This document shows positions 61,017 to 64,000 of a DNA stretch of 64,000 nt, in pieces. Below the pieces are notes generated by a model, which saw only the letters and a list, made by a program, of their open reading frames with translations, made no database searches and was not told where the DNA came from. The stretch is from JBGTLA01 sp041744375. Its GTDB lineage: Bacteria > Actinomycetota > Acidimicrobiia > Spongiisociales > ZC4RG35. The stretch is taken from contig JBGTLA010000109.1 in the NCBI GenBank assembly GCA_041744375.1, forward strand, positions 24,894 through 88,893, given 5' to 3'. A program made the position numbers and the translations under genes. The first letter of the stretch is position 1, and each line of letters opens with the position of its first letter.

Positions 61017-62200
61017 TCGACCCCGCCCTCATCTGGACCGGTGACCTCAACACAGGGGCCACCGGCGACACCACCCTCCCGCGCCGCGTCGGGCTCTACG
61101 ACACCACATTGCGTGACGGCGAGCAGACCGTGGGAGTAGCCCTCGGCCCCGAGACCAAGCTCGAGATCGCCCGCGCCCTCGACCGTCTGGGGGTCGACCG
61201 CATCGAAGCGGGCTTCGCCCGCGTCTCCGACGACGACGAAGAGGCCTATCGCCTGATCGTCGACGCCGGTCTCCGCGCCGAGATCTGGGGGTTTGCCCGG
61301 GCCGTACCCGCCGATATCAGCCAGCTCGTCGACCTGGGGGTGAAGGCGACGGTGATCGAGGCGCCGGTGAGCGAGAACAAGCTGGCCGCCTACGGGCTCG
61401 ACCGCGCCGAGGTCACGAAACGGGTAGCCACGGCTGTGGCCTTGGCGAGCGAGCACGACATGACCGTGTGCTTTTTCGCGGTCGACAGCACCCGCTCGGA
61501 CCTGGGCTTCCTCAAAGACGTCTACCTGGCGGCTCTCGAGGCGGGAGCGGGCGAGGTGGCCGTGGTGGACACCATCGGCATCGCCGCCCCCGAGACCGTG
61601 ACCCGTCTCATCGAAGAGGTGCGCCGCTGGATCGGCCCCGACGTCCCCATCCACTGGCACGGCCACAACGACTTCGGTCTCGCCACCGCCGGTTCGATCG
61701 CGGCGGTGCGGGGGGGAGCCACCTGGATCCAGGGAACGATCAACGGCATGGGCGAGAGGGCCGGGAACACCAACATCGCCGAGTTCGCCCTCGCCATAGA
61801 GGCGCTCTACTCCGTCGAGACCGGTCTCCACTTCGAGGAGATCATCGACGTGGCGCGTCTCGTCCAGGAGCGTTCCGGTTATTCCCTCGAGCCCTGGAAA
61901 CCCCTCACGGGCGAGAATCTCTTCATCCGCGAGAGCGGCGCCGTGGCCATGCAGTTCCACGAGCCCCCGGCGGTCGAGCCGTACTCCTCACAGCTTGTCA
62001 AGGCCGAACGGGCCATCGTGTTGGGCAAGAAGAGCGGGTTGGCCAGCATCCGGATCAAGCTCGACGAGCTCGGACTCGAAATCGATCAACAGCACATGGC
62101 CTCCCTGCTAGACCGGGTCAAGCGCCTCGGCGCCGGCAAGGGGGAGCTGGTGAGCGACGCCGAGTTCCGCTCTTTGGTCTCCGAGGTGTCGGCAACCTGA
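61013..62200 (+). CDS. HMG-CoA-lyase/isopropylmalate-synthase superfamily enzyme (NifV/LeuA-like)
   Basis: This 395-residue TIM-barrel enzyme has LYDTTLRDGEQ (28-38) with the catalytic Arg33, the metal HxH in HWHGHNDFG (His216/His218) and GMGERAGNTN, the standard DRE-TIM signature set. A C-terminal segment LGKKSGLASIRIKL resembles homocitrate- and citramalate-synthase tails, without the LeuA regulatory domain. It condenses acetyl-CoA with a 2-oxo acid or splits a hydroxyacyl-CoA. ATG 61013 is used; the frame upstream crosses operator S7. Confidence 0.9.
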   Translation: MIDPALIWTGDLNTGATGDTTLPRRVGLYDTTLRDGEQTVGVALGPETKLEIARALDRLGVDRIEAGFARVSDDDEEAYRLIVDAGLRAEIWGFARAVPADISQLVDLGVKATVIEAPVSENKLAAYGLDRAEVTKRVATAVALASEHDMTVCFFAVDSTRSDLGFLKDVYLAALEAGAGEVAVVDTIGIAAPETVTRLIEEVRRWIGPDVPIHWHGHNDFGLATAGSIAAVRGGATWIQGTINGMGERAGNTNIAEFALAIEALYSVETGLHFEEIIDVARLVQERSGYSLEPWKPLTGENLFIRESGAVAMQFHEPPAVEPYSSQLVKAERAIVLGKKSGLASIRIKLDELGLEIDQQHMASLLDRVKRLGAGKGELVSDAEFRSLVSEVSAT

Positions 62201-62241
62201 ACCGGCGGCGGGAAATGCCGACGGAGGCCCCCGCGGCGAGG

Positions 62242-62256
62242 TTTGATAACTGATAT
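62242..62256 (+). promoter_or_regulatory. Operator site S8 upstream of a Liv-type binding-protein gene
   Basis: TTTGATAACTGATAT is identical to site S4, and the identity extends to 17 bases. TATTAT (62254-62259) overlaps it and could be a -10 for the lipoprotein gene. It lies in the 112-base gap after the HMGL-like gene. Confidence 0.55.
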
Positions 62257-62312
62257 TATCGCAGTCCGGCGTCTTGCCGCTGAACAAGGCCAAGCACGAG
62301 GGAGGATCACGA

Positions 62313-63599
62313 ATGAAGAGGACCCGCACGTTTATGTGGTTGTTGGTGGTATTGGCCCTGGTGGCCGCCGCCTGCACGAGTGCCACCGAGGACACGACCA
62401 CCACGGCGGCCGAAACCGAACCGCCCCCTACCGAAGCGCCGGAACCCGACACCACCGAGGCGCCGGAGTTGGAGCCCGACACCGACACCGACACCGACAC
62501 CGAGGGCGAGCCGATCATCATCGGTGCCGCCATCGACCAGACCAGCTTCATGGCTCCGTTCGACGGCCCGGCCATCGTCGCCGCCCAGATCAAGGTCGAT
62601 GAGATCAACGCCGCCGGTGGGGTCAACGGACGGCCCCTCGAATTGCGGGTGGTCGACACACAGCTCGATCCCGAGCAGACCACTTCGGCCGCCATCGACA
62701 TGCTCGACGCCGGAGCCGCCGTCCTCTTGGTCACGTGCGACGTCGACTTCGCCACCCCGGCCGTCCAAGAAGCCCTCGCCGACCAGGTCCTGGCCGTCGC
62801 TCCGTGCATCGGGACCGACCAGATGGGACCGGTCCGATTCGGTGAGCAAGGTGAGCTGGCCTTCAGCTTCGGCAACGTCGCCCAAGACGAGGGCGCTGTG
62901 ATGGCCGAGTTCGCCATCGACCAGGGGTGGATGAATGCCGCCGTGGTGAAGGACAACCTCATCGTGTACTTCCAGAACGTGGTGGATGCCTTCACCGTCC
63001 GTTACGAAGAGCTGGGCGGCACGGTCACGGTGCAGGAGGAGTTCACCAACGGTGACGGCACCATCGGCAGCGTCGTGTCGACGGTGGCCAACTCCGGGGT
63101 GGACGTGATCGTCACCTCCACCGCCTTCGACGACATGCCGGCGATGGCCCAGGGCGTCCGCAGCCTCGGCGACGACACCCCCATGCTGTGCTCGTGGTCG
63201 TGTGACGGGGCCTATTGGATCTCCGAGGACCTGTCCAACTTCTACCTGGTGACCTTCGCCTCGGTGTTCGGCGACGATCCCAGCAGCGAGGTGAACGACC
63301 TCATCGCCAGCATGGAAGAGGCGACGGGCCAGCCTCCCTTCACGGGTGGGTTCATCACGGGTGCTGCCACAATCGAGGCGATCGCGGCGGCTATCGAAGC
63401 CACGGGAGGCACCGACGGACCGGCCCTGGCCGCCCACCTGTTGACTCTCGACGGCTTCCCCACCATCACCGGACCGATCAGCTTCTCGAGCGACTTCCAC
63501 ACCGTGTTCGGGCGGGAGTACCGGGTGCTGGTGATCCAGGACGGACAGCACTCACTGGTGGAGACGCGCCAGGCCACCTCGCCAGCCGACATCGGCTGA
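62313..63599 (+). CDS. Branched-chain amino-acid-type substrate-binding lipoprotein
   Basis: This 428-residue lipoprotein has a signal peptide ending in ALVAAAC, a Thr/Glu/Pro linker ending in a DTDTDT repeat, and a type I periplasmic-binding domain (VDEINAAGGVNGRPLEL is the family hallmark). GGGAGG stands seven bases before ATG 62313. It is followed by a LivG-type ATPase, so it probably heads a second Liv-type transporter operon running off the window. Confidence 0.94.
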   Translation: MKRTRTFMWLLVVLALVAAACTSATEDTTTTAAETEPPPTEAPEPDTTEAPELEPDTDTDTDTEGEPIIIGAAIDQTSFMAPFDGPAIVAAQIKVDEINAAGGVNGRPLELRVVDTQLDPEQTTSAAIDMLDAGAAVLLVTCDVDFATPAVQEALADQVLAVAPCIGTDQMGPVRFGEQGELAFSFGNVAQDEGAVMAEFAIDQGWMNAAVVKDNLIVYFQNVVDAFTVRYEELGGTVTVQEEFTNGDGTIGSVVSTVANSGVDVIVTSTAFDDMPAMAQGVRSLGDDTPMLCSWSCDGAYWISEDLSNFYLVTFASVFGDDPSSEVNDLIASMEEATGQPPFTGGFITGAATIEAIAAAIEATGGTDGPALAAHLLTLDGFPTITGPISFSSDFHTVFGREYRVLVIQDGQHSLVETRQATSPADIG

Positions 63600-63611
63600 C
63601 AGCCGCTCCCA

Positions 63612-64000
63612 TGCCGGGGACGGCCCACCACCCCGACATCCCAGGGCCCGCAAGTTCTCTGCGGGCCCTGGGTGTCACTCGTAGCTTCGCCGGTGTCGTC
63701 GCCCTGTTTGAGGTCGACCTCGAGCTCCACCGGCATGAGGTGCTGGGTCTCATCGGCCCCAATGGCGCCGGCAAGTCGACCCTCGTCAACGTCATGACCG
63801 GCTTCGACACCCCCGCCCAGGGTGGACGAGTCGAGATGGAGGGAAACGACATCACCGCCTGGCCGCCTCATCGCCTGGGCCGCTTCGGCCTCGCCCGCAC
63901 CTTCCAGCAAGGCCATGCCTTCCCGGCCCTGACCGTGCGGGAGAACGTGGAGGTGAGCGCCCTCGGTGTCGGCGCTCGTCCCGCTGCTGCTCGCCGACGA
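63612..64000 (+). CDS. LivG-type ABC transporter ATP-binding protein (3' end beyond the window)
   Basis: About 129 codons are present. After an unusual 20-residue N-terminal extension the sequence becomes a LivG ATPase: Walker A GPNGAGKST and the typical GLARTFQQGHAFPALTVREN. Signature and Walker B lie beyond the edge. ATG 63612 is the only in-frame standard start before the conserved region, starting 12 bases after the lipoprotein stop, so the 13-bp inverted repeat at 63641-63673 lies within its first codons. Confidence 0.88.
63641..63673 (+). promoter_or_regulatory. Perfect 13-bp inverted repeat at the start of the LivG-type gene
   Basis: CCCAGGGCCCGCA and TGCGGGCCCTGGG are exact reverse complements separated by seven bases. 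The hairpin lies about 40 bases after the lipoprotein stop and within the first codons of the ATPase gene. It has no T-run. It may act like the hairpins at 8184 and 37861, separating binding-protein expression from the rest of the operon. Confidence 0.7.

Noticed and set aside
62455..62505. Short-period repeat (GACACC units) encoding DTDTDT in a lipoprotein linker
   Set aside because: It is low-complexity linker sequence as in the other lipoproteins here, not a regulatory or mobile repeat.

Overview
The window is high-GC DNA, coding almost end to end, that looks like an actinobacterium. The four complete ABC solute-binding proteins are all lipoproteins with a long Thr/Pro/Asp linker after the lipobox cysteine. 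GTG and TTG starts are common, and most neighbouring genes overlap by 4 bases (ATGA or GTGA). The Thr-rich linkers and luciferase-like monooxygenases would fit an Acidimicrobiia-like lineage, but no phylogenetic marker gene is present, so this is inference. I see no rRNA, tRNA, CRISPR array or transposase.

The window is a catabolic and transport island made of tightly packed operons. (1) 1-9860, minus strand: a dipeptide/oligopeptide-type ABC transporter (lipoprotein, DppB-like permease, fused DppC-DppD, DppF-like ATPase), then a Gfo/Idh/MocA oxidoreductase, an IclR regulator, a creatininase-family amidase, an aldehyde dehydrogenase and a truncated glutamate-1-semialdehyde-aminomutase-like aminotransferase. 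(2) 10097-19018, minus: an eleven-gene run with an NMT1-type ABC transporter, Ldh2-type dehydrogenase, RidA, GntR/FCD regulator, SDR, aromatic-ring FAD monooxygenase, two cupins and an ACMSD-like amidohydrolase, which together look like an aromatic ring-hydroxylation and ring-cleavage pathway. (3) 19239-22019, plus: P450, alpha/beta hydrolase, SDR. (4) 22026-23916, minus: an AhpD-like protein and an MFS transporter. (5) 24115-32650, minus: a five-gene operon of polyprenyl synthetase, FAD oxidoreductase, a class III cyclase-AAA-TPR signalling protein and two unrecognised proteins that share a C-terminal motif. This is the least familiar system here. (6) 32841-39154, minus: a complete branched-chain-amino-acid-type (Liv) transporter plus a PLP enzyme. 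(7) 39234-42054: a bicupin, divergent from an aldo/keto reductase and a threonine-dehydratase-like enzyme. (8) 42044-51038, minus: two luciferase-like monooxygenases flanking a 28-codon ORF, an M20 amidase, an FAH-family enzyme, two M24 proteins, two PanE-like reductases and RidA. (9) 51394-55714, plus: a three-subunit molybdenum hydroxylase and a CoxG-like protein. (10) 55719-60859, minus: a styrene-monooxygenase-like FAD protein, CrtI-like oxidoreductase, flavin reductase, GntR/FCD regulator and SDR. (11) 61013-64000, plus: an HMG-CoA-lyase/isopropylmalate-synthase-like enzyme, then a second Liv-type lipoprotein and the start of its ATPase.

Three patterns tie the region together. A 15-bp AT-rich motif (about TTTGATcaaTGATAT) occurs eight times, always in a promoter region, and suggests one regulon probably read by one of the GntR/FCD proteins. 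A pair of related elements of about 106 bp with inverted-repeat ends lies upstream of two solute-binding-protein genes. GC-rich hairpins lie at three of the four junctions between a solute-binding-protein gene and the next transporter gene.
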